From NCBI GenBank assembly GCA_016711505.1, contig JADJSV010000004.1:62001-126000 (forward strand): a stretch of DNA of 64,000 bases, read 5' to 3'. Numbering within the stretch: the first letter of the stretch is position 1; the number at the start of each line of letters is the position of its first letter. Shown here one piece after another: positions 17,971-26,963 of the stretch. This DNA is from Bacteroidota bacterium (GTDB lineage Bacteria > Bacteroidota > Bacteroidia > AKYH767-A > 2013-40CM-41-45). The notes below the pieces were generated by a model, which worked only from the letters and a program-made list of their open reading frames with translations, did no database searches and was not told the origin of the DNA. The translations under genes and the position numbers were made by a program.

Positions 17971-18400
17971 CTAATCACCAAGAAAGTTCTTCAACGAAGT
18001 CCCAATTATCTCCGTCCACCCCGCAACAAAATTCTCCTTCGCCAGATCCTTATTATCCGCCGGAAAAGTTTCCAACCCTTCATGCGTCAGTTTCAACCTC
18101 GTTCGATCTCCCTTCTTCAAAAAGTTCAAACGTCACTTTCGATTCGCCCGCATATCCATCGTACTTCCACGTATAAGCGATCTTTTTTCCTTCAACCACT
18201 TCCACAACCTTGCACAGATGTAAATATTTCTTCCCATCATCCGGTCCGCCGGTGAATTGAAATTCCGTTCCGACAACCGGTTTGAATTCCGGCAGATCGA
18301 AGTACCATTTTTTCATTTCATCTTTGTCAGTTATTGCTGTCCAGACTTTGGAGATAGGGGAGTTGTAGGTTCTTTCGATTACGAATGGTTGTGTGTTCAT
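17971..18400 (-). CDS. SRPBCC (AHSA1-like) protein, frameshifted
   Basis: Read from the ATG at 18400 as MNTQPFVIERTYNSPISKVW..., a START/SRPBCC-type AHSA1 domain (WTAITDKDEMKKWYFD, FTGGPDDGKKY, KIAYTWKYDGYAG). The frame closes early at 18080, but removing one G from the GGG complementary to 18110-18112 restores EEGDRTRLKLTHEGLETFPADNKD...NFVAGWTEIIGTSLKNFL, the expected family C-terminus, ending at 17971 with 142 residues. Role unknown; the family binds hydrophobic ligands or acts as an Hsp90-like co-factor. Most likely a single-base indel rather than a real short protein. Confidence 0.75.
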
Positions 18401-18424
18401 GTTCTTGTTGTTTTGAAAAGCGTC

Positions 18425-18723
18425 TCAAGTAATCTTAGATGGATTCTGTCTATTATCAAATAGCGAAACAATGAAAATTTGTGAATTAATTTCTTGGTAA
18501 TAAATGGTAGTTTGCTTTGTCAATACACATTTGCGCAAGTTTTTTCTGTAATTGGTCAATCTAAAAAGTTTAGGTCGAACTGAAATCAAGGAAATAGCCT
18601 TGTTTAATTTATCCAGAAAAGTTTTAATTTCTTTTTCCGACCAATTTTTTCAAGATAATGAATTATGTTTTCTAAATCTCGAACTGCTCTTTCTGACCAA
18701 AATATTTTAAGCAGATCTGCCAT
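18425..18723 (-). pseudogene. RelE/ParE-family toxin, frameshifted
   Basis: Starts at ATG 18723, overlapping the end of the antitoxin. MADLLKIFWSERAVRDLENIIHYLEK fits the ParE N-terminus. The frame is then lost at the A-run complementary to 18645-18650; adding one A gives NWSEKEIKTFLDKLNKAISLI..RPKLFR..NYRKNLRKCVLTKQTTIYYQ...FIVSLFDNRQNPSKI, the complete ParE/RelE C-terminus with 99 residues in total. The toxin would act on gyrase or ribosome-bound mRNA depending on subfamily. As read it makes a ~40-residue stub, so either the module is disarmed or the sequence has a homopolymer error. Confidence 0.75.
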
Positions 18724-18940
18724 ACTTTTTCATTACTTCTGAATGTGGCAAAGTTTTTCCTTCTTCGATATCTTTAATGCCTTGGTCAATAGATTGCTTT
18801 TCGAAATCAGAAAGAGTTTCCCACCAATCGTTTTTCTCAGAAACGTTTTCTTTAAAAAAGTTCAGTTTTTCAATAATTGAATGGTCCTTTAATGAAAGCA
18901 GCCATTCTATTAATTTCAACTTTTCTGCTTGAATGTCCAT
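18707..18940 (-). CDS. Antitoxin of a ParE/RelE-type module
   Basis: 77 residues from the ATG at 18940 (a TTG at 18958 is also in frame). MDIQAEKLKLIEWLLSLKD ... DWWETLSDFEKQSIDQGIKDIEEGKTLPHSEVMKKYG matches the small acidic 'addiction module' antitoxin family: an N-terminal helix pair and the C-terminal GIKDIEEGK-PHSEVM motif that wraps the toxin. It overlaps the toxin start by 17 bp, the usual operon layout, and is probably autoregulated by the antitoxin-toxin complex (family knowledge). Confidence 0.8.
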   Translation of the reverse strand: MDIQAEKLKLIEWLLSLKDHSIIEKLNFFKENVSEKNDWWETLSDFEKQSIDQGIKDIEEGKTLPHSEVMKKYGRSA

Positions 18941-18963
18941 TGACTTAATTTTCTTCAAATATA

Positions 18964-19321
18964 CAAAAATTAATATTGCAATTATTTAACGCTGATTTGA
19001 TTCTTTTTAACCGAGCAAGCGCCAATCTGAACGCTACTCGATACTGGTTCGACAGGGTATCGCCAACCAGACTTTAGCAATAGGAGAGTAGTACCTTCTT
19101 CAAATTACAAAAGGTTGTATGGTAGTAGCCATTTTTTTGCTTTTTTCTTTCCACTTCATTCCACTTCATTCCACTTCATTCCACTTCATTTCACATTATG
19201 TTCATTGAATATATATCACAAATATGCAAAGTATCTTAGTTCGTAAGAAGCATAATATAGGCTTTAACTTTCTGCGAATTTTCTGCGAAACTCCGCGCCC
19301 ATCTGCGGGAAATAATTCAGC
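18964..19321. other. Intergenic region with CACTTCATTC word repeat
   Basis: No gene. 19150-19195 holds five CACTTCATTC/T words, of the same family as 466-560 and 34290-34682. Near 19266-19315 there is a TTTCTGCGAA ... CTGCGGGAAATAATT stretch, another repetitive-looking intergenic word set. Confidence 0.6.
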
Positions 19322-19727
19322 TTAAAATGTCGGATTTAAATATTCTTTAAGAGGCTTCCAGTAATAATCTTTCCACCCGCTTGTCAAGGCAGTAACTTTA
19401 TGTTCAGGAACACCCGTCTGCATAAATATCAATTTTGTTTTGTTGCCGGTTTGTTCTAACAGAAAAGTGCAAATAGAAAAATGATCATCAGGCCATCCAT
19501 CCTCAGCAAAATGCCATGCCTGAACAATTTTTTTCATTTTTTACTAATTCGATATTGTAGCCATGACAATAGCCATCATACACACTGAATTTTCCGTTGA
19601 CTTTTTTATTGATTTTTGCATTGGCGCCTGTGAATGCGGCGTGTTTTTTAGAGTCTAACAGAGCTTCATAAATCTCTTGTGCTGTGGCGTTGAAGGTGGC
19701 GGTTTGTTTGATTGTTTTTGTTTTCAT
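19322..19727 (-). CDS. SRPBCC protein, frameshifted
   Basis: Two overlapping open frames (19503-19727 and 19322-19537) join into one AHSA1/SRPBCC protein of 134 residues. The N-terminal half is TIKQTATFNATAQEIYEALLDSKKHAAFTGANAKI...KFSVYDGY and the C-terminal half is KIVQAWHFAEDGWPDDHFSICTFLLEQTGNKTKLIFMQTGVPEHKVTALTSGWKDYYWKPLKEYL. The break is an A7 run (complement of T at 19528-19534) that should be A6. The tail motif GWKDYYWKPLKEYL is a family hallmark. It is not a close copy of the SRPBCC gene at 17971. Ligand unknown. Confidence 0.75.
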
Positions 19728-19776
19728 GAGTTATTTTAATTTTTTTATAGGTCAGTTATTGATCCGATAATTTATG

Positions 19777-20606
19777 TCACCAATTCTCAAGTTCCCTCAA
19801 TTTATTGATCTGCTCTTTCGACAATTGTTTTAAAATAAGTTCTGTTTTTAAATTCTTTTGAAGACCTTATATTTCCACGGCTACAGCTAAGCCGATCAAA
19901 CTGCCAAAGAATATTAGCAGAGCAATTGCAGACAAGGTATTACTTATAAAGACGAGTTTTCTGTTTCAGGTTTGTATATGAAAACCAAAATGTAAATACA
20001 CATTTTAGATTGTGCCTGGCTTTTTTCCCAATATTTTTTCGTGAATGGAAGTCCGATATAAAATGGGGAATGACTGGTTCCATTCTCGCGATTGTAAATT
20101 GTATTATTAATGAATATTCTTGAAAAAAATGCTGTAAAGAGAATGACCATTATAGCTACGAGATTTTTAATATAAAAAGACAGAAAAGGCTTATTAGTAA
20201 TTGTTAAAGGTTGTCCGCTCGTGTAATCGATTTCTTTAACCCGATAGGTATCATGCCCAAAAGAGACATTTTCTGTCAGTCTCAGAATTTTTCCGTTTTT
20301 GTCAAACTGCTTCCAGATGCAGGCTTCTTTATTATCCTTATAATTTCCTGTCCGGTAGTTTCCTGAACTATCCGTGATCGTCCATGCACCTTGACGTAAG
20401 CATTGTTCATCTGTCTGATTAATTATTTTTCCTCTAATCATTTCAAAAGTCCTGCAAGGAGCAGAATAAAACGTATCCCCATTTTCACGGAACTCCATCG
20501 TTTCCCCGTGATAGGGTAGAGTGTCATTATCTTTGATCATGAACTTTTGACCAAATGATAAAGTGCTAAGGCAAATGAATATTGTTGTGATTGTTATCCG
20601 GTTCAC
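19777..20606 (-). pseudogene. Membrane protein with signal peptide, disrupted 3' end
   Basis: From ATG 20606: signal peptide (ITTIFICLSTLSFGQ), a soluble domain with the repeated GAWTITDSSGNYRTGNYKDNKE...WKQFDKNGK pattern that recalls MORN/YwqK antitoxin-like repeats, then a helix (LVAIMVILFTAFFSRIFI). The continuous frame ends at 19944. Adding one A to the run complementary to 19957-19960 restores EKLVFISNTLSAIALLIFFGSLIGLAVAVEI, a second helix, up to a TAA at 19867. The same frame then continues as a charged tail (KNLKTELILKQLSKEQINKLRELENW) to 19777, suggesting a further nonsense change. Function unknown. Confidence 0.55.
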
Positions 20607-21408
20607 TTATGATCAATTTGTCTGTATGAATAATACTCAATGGTATTTTAAGGTAAGACAAATTCCCTTACCTAAATCGTTTAAGTCAGATCAAATTCAA
20701 ATATTCCACTTGTATAATTTTTAATTCCAGATTGTCTAGTGCTACTTATATTTTTTGATTATGTATCTACTTCAAAGTTTTATTTTACTTTAAGTTTTTA
20801 ATAAAAGGCTGGATTGCATTTTCAAATTTAGGCAGATTAAGAACTATAAACTCATTCATTTTTCCCAATCTGTTTCATTAAATAAGTTTACATCTTGCAA
20901 TTCAAATTTTATTCTACTCATTTTGTTGTCAGGCAATTCTTCCCAAACTAATGACTGCCAAAAGATTGTTCAATGGCTTCTTTATTTTTAAGAAGTTTTT
21001 GAAATACAATTTGTTTTTCTCCTTGCTCAAGTAGAAATTGCTAATTCAATTCTAATATGTGACTTTGTTATAATAAGAGTATATGAAACTCCACCAATTC
21101 CTGCACCTGTGCCTAACCAATGGTCTTTTGTAGGGCTTACATTTGAAACAGATTTGTGTGATTTAAAAGTGGTAATAATTGTTGCCAATATTTTTTCTTA
21201 TTCCAAAACGATTGGGTTCTGATTCATTTTCTCCATTTGATGAATATTTTATCAATAGTTCATCTTCCATTTCAAACAATGAAAGCAATCTTTCAAAACA
21301 TAGAATTTCGAATTACTGTCTATGTTTGATTCAATATACCAGCCATTAACAACTTCCTGTGCTGCTCTGAAGTCTGATGCGTTTCTTGTTATTTTGAAAA
21401 CATCCTGA

Positions 21409-21687
21409 TTACTTAATAATAATTGAGAATTCTTTTCGTAAAGATTTCTTAATTACATAGAAATACATTTGTGCAATCGTGTCTTCCTCAACTTTTGTGT
21501 TTTCAAAAATGAAGTATTCAAGCTTTTTATGTGTTGGGCTTTCAGCATCATAAATATTTTGTTCTTCCGATTCGTCAGCTTCTGTGATTTCCACATCAGG
21601 GAATTCCCATATTTTCAAAAAGCGTTCATAAATGATATTCAGTCTTTCTTCATATTTTGAAACATTCCAAGTGTCAATTGATTTCAA
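21409..21687 (-). CDS. GmrSD-like C-terminal linker piece
   Basis: Fragment of the same gene (SIDTWNVSKYEERLNIIYERFLKIW...). Real sequence continues beyond 21409 in other frames as NQDVFKITRNASDFRAAQEVVNGWYI and the DUF4268-like domain, down to about 20785. Confidence 0.6.
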   Translation of the reverse strand: MKSIDTWNVSKYEERLNIIYERFLKIWEFPDVEITEADESEEQNIYDAESPTHKKLEYFIFENTKVEEDTIAQMYFYVIKKSLRKEFSIIIK

Positions 21688-21744
21688 AAAATGAATTTAA
21701 CCACAATCTACTAGATTGGTAGCCTTGTTCATTTCCGTCAACAT

Positions 21745-22368
21745 TCATTTCCTTTTTGCTAAAAATGATTTGTTGCCTAATGCTCCGTTGTTGCCCGAAA
21801 GAGTTAGATTTCCAATAGTGTTTAAATACTTTTCTTTAAAAACAAAATACTCTTCGGGTGTCAAATCTGTGCTCCAGTTTTCATTCGGATTTTTTGGGAA
21901 AATGTGCTCTATGGTAATTTGCTCGTTATTGGTGTTCACATATTCTCGGTTGTTGTAATTTTCCAACATTTCAAACAGATAGTTTCTGTTTTTTGATTGA
22001 GTATTATACAAATCTTTATCCTTCAAAGCAGTTTTTAAATCTTCATTGCTTGGAAATTTCGCACTGCCCTTCTTTTTAAGTAAAGCTTTTGCAATAGAAT
22101 CATAATATTCTTCTGTATCTACTTCCGAATACAGTGACATAAAAATCTTATTCAATGAACTGGTTGGCAAGCCTACAATAAACCTACGCCAAGCATAGCT
22201 TTGAATCAATTTTAAAACTTTAATCAATTCATCTTTTGCAAGCAAGCCATTTTCGGTATCTTCAAATACTTGAAGCAAAAAAGGATAGACGACGTTAATC
22301 TCTAATCTATTAATGTATTCCAATTCCTTTTTTAATGTTAGCATCTGAAACGGTTGTAGGATTAACAA
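21745..22368 (-). CDS. DUF1524 (GmrD-like) piece
   Basis: Middle part of the same gene. From residue ~10 on it is in the authentic frame (TLKKELEYINRLEINVVYPFLLQVFED). It ends with the DUF1524 His-Me nuclease motif TIEHIFPKNPNENW and the N-containing partner NTIGNLTLSGNNGALGNKSF. The short overlap with the upstream piece reflects an A5-to-A6 change. Confidence 0.8.
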   Translation of the reverse strand: MLILQPFQMLTLKKELEYINRLEINVVYPFLLQVFEDTENGLLAKDELIKVLKLIQSYAWRRFIVGLPTSSLNKIFMSLYSEVDTEEYYDSIAKALLKKKGSAKFPSNEDLKTALKDKDLYNTQSKNRNYLFEMLENYNNREYVNTNNEQITIEHIFPKNPNENWSTDLTPEEYFVFKEKYLNTIGNLTLSGNNGALGNKSFLAKRK

Positions 22369-23287
22369 ACTTTTTATAATGAATGGATAACGATTTTATA
22401 TTTTCCAATTCCTGATGATAGGCTTCATCTTTTTTGTTAGCGTAAAGACTTTTAAACTCTGCGTAAACTTTATTTTTATTGGGTATTTTTTTGTTACGAA
22501 GTGTTAAGTAATCCCTTATGTAATCTGACACTAAAGAACTTTGCTTCACTAAATCTTTTGCATTTTCTTCAATTGGATTCCAAATAGTTTCAAAAATTCT
22601 GTATTGGTCTTTTGGAGGCAAGTCCATTAGAATAAAATTCCTTATTAAATCTGATTGCGATAAATCTAAACCTGTTGAATTTAAACTTTCAAAAATACGT
22701 TGTGGGTCGTCTTTATCTCTTTCTAAGGAAATTTCTACAAAAATCAAACGATTTAAGCCTCTTAAAATTAATTCAAAAGTTTCATCTGTTATTACACTTC
22801 TAAAATAGTTGTAGTTCTCTGTAACATTTGAAAAGGCACTTGATTCACTATCTGTGCCAAGCATAATGGCTTTAAAAGCTAATGAATTAGTGTCCGTTTG
22901 TTTTAGCTTTAGTTTGCTCGATTCATTCTTAACATATTGATTGGTTAAAAACATATTATATAGTCGTTCTGCATCCTGTGAATTGCCGTTTTCTTTGGCA
23001 AAGCGATAAAAAGCCACATATAAAATATTGATAGTTGTTAAACGCTGTTGTCCATCTATAATTACCAATTCTTTTACCTCACTGGTGCTGTAAGTTCCTT
23101 CATGAACAAATACAATACTTCCGATAAAATGTGTTCCTCTGTTTTCTGTTTCAACTGAAATAATATCATTGAGAAGTTCTTTACATTCGGTATTTGTCCA
23201 ATCATAGTTTCGCTGATAAACAGGAATTACAAACTGCACATTGGGGGCTTGTAAAAAATTATTTATTTGTAATTCGTTTGCTTTCAT
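22310..23287 (-). CDS. DUF262 (GmrS-like) N-terminal piece
   Basis: 325 codons before the first frameshift. It contains the DUF262 motifs: IPVYQRNYDWTNTECKELLND, HFIGSIVF and the catalytic IDGQQRLTT loop (about residues 76-84), plus RIFESLNSTGLDLSQSDLIRNF. This is the NTPase half of the GmrSD-like protein described at 20785-23287. Confidence 0.85.
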   Translation of the reverse strand: MKANELQINNFLQAPNVQFVIPVYQRNYDWTNTECKELLNDIISVETENRGTHFIGSIVFVHEGTYSTSEVKELVIIDGQQRLTTINILYVAFYRFAKENGNSQDAERLYNMFLTNQYVKNESSKLKLKQTDTNSLAFKAIMLGTDSESSAFSNVTENYNYFRSVITDETFELILRGLNRLIFVEISLERDKDDPQRIFESLNSTGLDLSQSDLIRNFILMDLPPKDQYRIFETIWNPIEENAKDLVKQSSLVSDYIRDYLTLRNKKIPNKNKVYAEFKSLYANKKDEAYHQELENIKSLSIHYKKFVNPTTVSDANIKKGIGIH

Positions 23288-23368
23288 CCTTGAATTTTTG
23301 CATTTACTTCTACTTTTTTTAAGCCATTGGTTTAATCATGCTTTCAATAAAACTAATTTCTTCCTTGG

Positions 23369-23710
23369 TCAAAGCGATACTTTTATAAGTTTGCTTGTCA
23401 ATTTCTTCAATTGATTTACTCCAATCAATATCTGATTTTGAGAGTGAAGTTTTGAAGAGGAACAAATTGATAGGTTGTGGATGTACAGTGTTGACTCATT
23501 TTTGCCAAAACTATGCATGAATCTTGCAAATCTTGTTCTGAGATAGTTTGATAGGTTTTTGCTAGATATTTTATTTAAGCCTAATTCAGCTCCTACAACT
23601 AAATATGTTTCTGTGCAAATTGTGTTAGGTTCACCAACAATAGAGTTTTGGTTGTCGTCATTTAACTCAGTACCAATATTATTTGATTCAAGCGGCTTTA
23701 AACTTTCCAA
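23369..23710 (-). CDS. Methyltransferase C-terminal recognition piece
   Basis: 113 codons. GTELNDDNQNSIVGEPNTICTETYLVVG and SNYLRTRFARFMHSF belong to the C-terminal domain. Past an indel near 23510 the true frame is AKMSQHCTSTTYQFVPLQNF...TKEEISFIESMIKPMA, ending at 23319. Confidence 0.65.
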   Translation of the reverse strand: MESLKPLESNNIGTELNDDNQNSIVGEPNTICTETYLVVGAELGLNKISSKNLSNYLRTRFARFMHSFGKNESTLYIHNLSICSSSKLHSQNQILIGVNQLKKLTSKLIKVSL

Positions 23711-23848
23711 ACATCAATCAATCTTTATGCGAAACGACTTCTGATTCATTAACATACCCTTTCATTAGCTCATGCCACATAGCTTAGGATTTTTCAATTG
23801 GTTCTTTGAGGCCTTAGAATTACTCCTAAACCTTTTGTCTCGTATAAA

Positions 23849-24448
23849 TTATGTTCTAAAGCCAAAAGCTTTTCTAGCAGACACATATTTCGTTAGATGT
23901 TTCAAATTGTGACTCTTATAACTTTTCGATATCATGAAACTCCAATGACTATGTCGGATTAGAATATCTGAATTGGGCGTTTTTAAGCTTCGTTGTTTAA
24001 TACTTGGAGTTAAATCATCTTTATATGTATGAACTTTTGTTAAATCAATTCTATTATCATAATCCTTTTCCCACAAGAAATAACAAATCCCACCTCTAAG
24101 ATTTATGTTTTGAAAAATCAATTCAGGTTTAAGGAAATCGTGTAATTCTGAAATATGACTATCATTCAACATCTCATCTCTAAAATCATCTAATCCTCTT
24201 CCTCCTGCATACCATCTAGTAGGCATAATTAAAGATATGTAATCAGGATTATGTTTTCTAGCCACTTCCACAAAATGATTGTAGATAGGTAAGGCTGTAT
24301 TGCTATTTGCACCACCTTCTTTTTGTTGATATGGTGGATTTCCGACTATTACATTGAACTTCATTTTTTTTTTATTTATTTTTATGTTGTCGTCTTTAAT
24401 CAATTTCTTTTCTTTAATCAAATCATAAGGATCTGTAGTTTTCTTCAA
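23849..24448 (-). CDS. Adenine methyltransferase NPPY piece
   Basis: 199 codons. FNVIVGNPPYQQKEGGA is the catalytic motif IV of N6-adenine (Eco57I-like gamma class) methyltransferases; PDYISLIMPTRWYAGGRGLDDFR and INLRGGICYFLWEKDY are the following conserved strands. Continues after another indel into the target-recognition domain. Confidence 0.85.
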   Translation of the reverse strand: MKKTTDPYDLIKEKKLIKDDNIKINKKKMKFNVIVGNPPYQQKEGGANSNTALPIYNHFVEVARKHNPDYISLIMPTRWYAGGRGLDDFRDEMLNDSHISELHDFLKPELIFQNINLRGGICYFLWEKDYDNRIDLTKVHTYKDDLTPSIKQRSLKTPNSDILIRHSHWSFMISKSYKSHNLKHLTKYVSARKAFGFRT

Positions 24449-24653
24449 TAAGATTAATATCTAATTCAAGTAGCGAGTATACCTTTCTTGTGAATTCATA
24501 AGCAATTTTAGATGTCGGAATAGAATAAAAATTACTTGCTACTTCCTTTCCAAATCTTTTATAAACTGCATAAACAAATTCACCTTGTTTAGATGCAATA
24601 TCCAAAAGCATTGTTGATTTATTAATTGTATTAACTGGTAAAGAGTTAATCAT
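24423..24653 (-). CDS. Adenine methyltransferase motif I piece
   Basis: 76 codons. MLLDIASKQGEFVYAVYKRFG is the S-adenosylmethionine-binding loop (D-I-A-S-x-x-G-E-F). Part of the fusion gene; separated from the NPPY piece by an A-run indel near 24440. Confidence 0.65.
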   Translation of the reverse strand: MINSLPVNTINKSTMLLDIASKQGEFVYAVYKRFGKEVASNFYSIPTSKIAYEFTRKVYSLLELDINLIEENYRSL

Positions 24654-24677
24654 TTTTGTCGGTTACTATTTCTGGCG

Positions 24678-24977
24678 TTACAACTTCAGATTCAGATAAA
24701 CGACCAAATTTTTCAAGGCATTGCTTGCTCTTTCAATTGGAGCAATTGTTGTATCGTTTGCTAATGAATTGATGTTTTGAATTTTATAATCAAGTTCACT
24801 TAATATAAATGGGTTAAGATGTTTTTGAAATAACTCGAGAATAACATTATCAAGGTCTAAATTCGAAATAATTCGCAAATTATTTCCATTGCCCTTAATT
24901 TGACTTATAATGTCTTGTAGTGACTTAACTCTCGAATCTGTCAAAAACGCGAAGAATAAAATTCTAGAATAATACAT
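24678..24977 (-). CDS. Linker piece between helicase and methyltransferase
   Basis: Fragment of the fusion gene: YYSRILFFAFLTDSRVKSLQDIISQIKGNG... It is a helical segment before the methyltransferase. The real frame leaves this fragment near its end to read KFGRLSESEVVTPEIVTDKMI. Confidence 0.6.
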   Translation of the reverse strand: MYYSRILFFAFLTDSRVKSLQDIISQIKGNGNNLRIISNLDLDNVILELFQKHLNPFILSELDYKIQNINSLANDTTIAPIERASNALKNLVVYLNLKL

Positions 24978-25017
24978 GGCAAATTTGCCTTTGTAATCAG
25001 TTTCTGCTTCATCCGTC

Positions 25018-26505
25018 TTAGGGCTTTTGGTTCCTTAGTGTTTTTCTCCGTTGATCGTCATCTGGTTCAGTTCCTTCAATTTCATCCCCATCTCCCTCTG
25101 ATGGTTTAATTTCTAAACCTTGGCGTGAACCTATTTCTCTTTGTTTTTCAATTTCTACTTTTATTGCTTCAATCTCTAGTAATTTTAAATCAATTGATAT
25201 AGAAGTAGCTTCATCAAACACGCTTCTGCTACTTGAATATTCTCTTATTGCATCAAGAATGTCAGCTGGTTGTACTTGAACAATTTTATTGTTATTCATA
25301 ACAACAATAGGAGATATTTCTAGTTCTCTTCGTATTCTCTCTTCTAATTTGCTATTCCCGTTTGATTCTGTATTTACATTGTAAATTTGAGATTTGTGTT
25401 CCTGCATTTGGAACATTCTATTTGGGTTAAAGTCAACCAATAAAGTTTGTGGTTTCATATTGAACTTAACCACATCACCGTTTGGCTCTTTGAAAACTTT
25501 GATATATTGATTTTGTAAACGAAAAATAGCTTGGTCGTATTCTTGCGGAGATGCTGTGTCTTTGAGGTAAAGCATAGTGTCCCATTCATGGACTGTACTA
25601 CCTGTAAGCATCCTGTTTACTGTTAATGTTATCGTTTTTTTATTTTCAGTTTCACATTTTTTTATTTTGGATTTTACAGATTGTGTGTCTTTAAAGTACT
25701 TCTCGTACTCAACACCAGAGATATTAATGATTACATAATTACTAAGATGTTTAAACTTTTGTTTTTTAATTAATGCTTCTAAAGCATCACAAGATGCTCG
25801 ATAGGGCAACACACAAACAATATGGCGGCACATTTTGCCCTCTTTAATTTTGTCATAATCTAAGAAGCTTAATAAATTAGCATCTTTTTCTGAACCATCA
25901 ATTACTTTTAATAAATCAATAATTTCTTTCTCGTATTTGAATTTCTTATGTAACTTTTTGTCTTTGTCTATGGTTATTGATTGCGGTTTGAATAGTTCTG
26001 AAAAAGCGTAGGTAACACCTTTCTTTTTCATTTCTTCCATTTTCTTACGGGAAGATTCATTCGGGTTAAATGCAAATCGAATCATTTGAGGAAAACCATA
26101 ATAGGGGTTATCCCATTCTTTAATTTCGTCTTTGTTTAAATTTTCTAAATCCCATTGTTCTTGGTCTTCTGCAATATTTGAAAATTGATAAAATGCAATG
26201 ATATCATCGGTTGTAAACTCGCTATTCATCAATATGCGATAAGGAGTACCAGAAAGGTGAATGCGAATTTTAGCATTAAAAACCTTTGTATTGCTTTCTA
26301 TATCATCTAAAGAATTGTCATTTAGTTTTAGTTCACTTTTAATTTCTTTTGCACTTAAATTTTCCTCCCTTAAAACTTTGCCATATTCTGTAGCTCTTGC
26401 TCCAAAATGTGTTTCATCGATTAATAATAAGTCAACTTGACTTTGAAATATTTTTATGTTTTGTTTTATAATATCACCTTGAAGGTCTTGTAAAGTAAGA
26501 AACAA
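25018..26505 (-). CDS. SF2 helicase core piece of the restriction fusion
   Basis: 495 codons. Motif II is LLIDETHFGARA (DETH), motif III SGTPYR, then a long RecA2 domain with CVLPYRASCDALEAL, TLTVNRMLTGSTVHEWDTML and QEYDQAIFRLQNQYIK. The hinge near the end is acidic (EGDGDEIEGTEPDDDQ). This resembles the translocase module of type I/III and related restriction enzymes. The final ~10 codons are out of frame; the true frame continues as KNTKEPKSPKTDEAETDYKGK. Confidence 0.85.
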   Translation of the reverse strand: MFLTLQDLQGDIIKQNIKIFQSQVDLLLIDETHFGARATEYGKVLREENLSAKEIKSELKLNDNSLDDIESNTKVFNAKIRIHLSGTPYRILMNSEFTTDDIIAFYQFSNIAEDQEQWDLENLNKDEIKEWDNPYYGFPQMIRFAFNPNESSRKKMEEMKKKGVTYAFSELFKPQSITIDKDKKLHKKFKYEKEIIDLLKVIDGSEKDANLLSFLDYDKIKEGKMCRHIVCVLPYRASCDALEALIKKQKFKHLSNYVIINISGVEYEKYFKDTQSVKSKIKKCETENKKTITLTVNRMLTGSTVHEWDTMLYLKDTASPQEYDQAIFRLQNQYIKVFKEPNGDVVKFNMKPQTLLVDFNPNRMFQMQEHKSQIYNVNTESNGNSKLEERIRRELEISPIVVMNNNKIVQVQPADILDAIREYSSSRSVFDEATSISIDLKLLEIEAIKVEIEKQREIGSRQGLEIKPSEGDGDEIEGTEPDDDQRRKTLRNQKP

Positions 26506-26515
26506 AACAATTTTT

Positions 26516-26737
26516 TCATTTGCTTTTTTGTTTATCAGCTATAATCGTATCGCTTTCTAAAAGAGAATTACTATCGAGAAAACAATATCCATCAAATTTT
26601 AAATGGCTTTCCGTTGTTCTTTTCCACTCTTCTTTTACATCTGCTTTTGCTGAAACAACTATTACAAGTTTTGCATTAATTTCAACCGCACAGCACATCG
26701 AAGTAAATGATTTGCCAAATCGCATAACAGCATACAT
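26516..26737 (-). CDS. Helicase Walker A piece
   Basis: 73 codons containing MYAVMRFGKSFTSM (motif I) and LVIVVSAKADVKEEWKRT (motif Ia). Preceded in frame by NPRPNQQETIKNFKKAVEKG. It ends at an A6 run that should be A5, after which KANEKIVLFLTLQDL joins the next piece. Confidence 0.7.
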   Translation of the reverse strand: MYAVMRFGKSFTSMCCAVEINAKLVIVVSAKADVKEEWKRTTESHLKFDGYCFLDSNSLLESDTIIADKQKSK

Positions 26738-26963
26738 TAAAAGATTTTTTCTGCCTTTTTCTACTGCTTTTTTAAAATTCTTTATTGTTTCTTGTTGGTT
26801 AGGTCTTGGGTTGTAATTTTCATTTCTGATGTATGTATGAGTAATTGGAATATGACTTTCATCAAAACGATAATATTGATATTTAGATTCATTTTTCTTA
26901 TGCTCAACCTTAATATCGTTTATCGCATCATGCAGGTCTTTTTCTGTTGCGTTTTTAAAAAAT

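Larger units (their letters stand above)
20785..23287 (-). pseudogene. GmrSD-like DUF262/DUF1524/DUF4268 restriction protein (reconstructed full length)
   Basis: One ~830-residue gene read through at least six single-base indels, nearly all in A/T runs (for example complement of 22328-22333, 21753-21757, 21686-21691). Order: DUF262 (PVYQRNYDW, LVIIDGQQRLTTI), a helical middle, DUF1524 HNH-like (ITIEHIFPKNPNENW, LGNKSFLAK) and a C-terminal DUF4268-like domain (NRFGIRKKYWQ..LLP, PTKDHWLGTGAGIGGVSY, LVWEELPDNKMSRI). GmrSD proteins are type IV restriction enzymes that use NTP via DUF262 and cut modified DNA with the DUF1524 nuclease. The gene follows the methyltransferase/helicase gene by 31 bp, so it probably belongs to the same defence operon. 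Confidence 0.75.
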
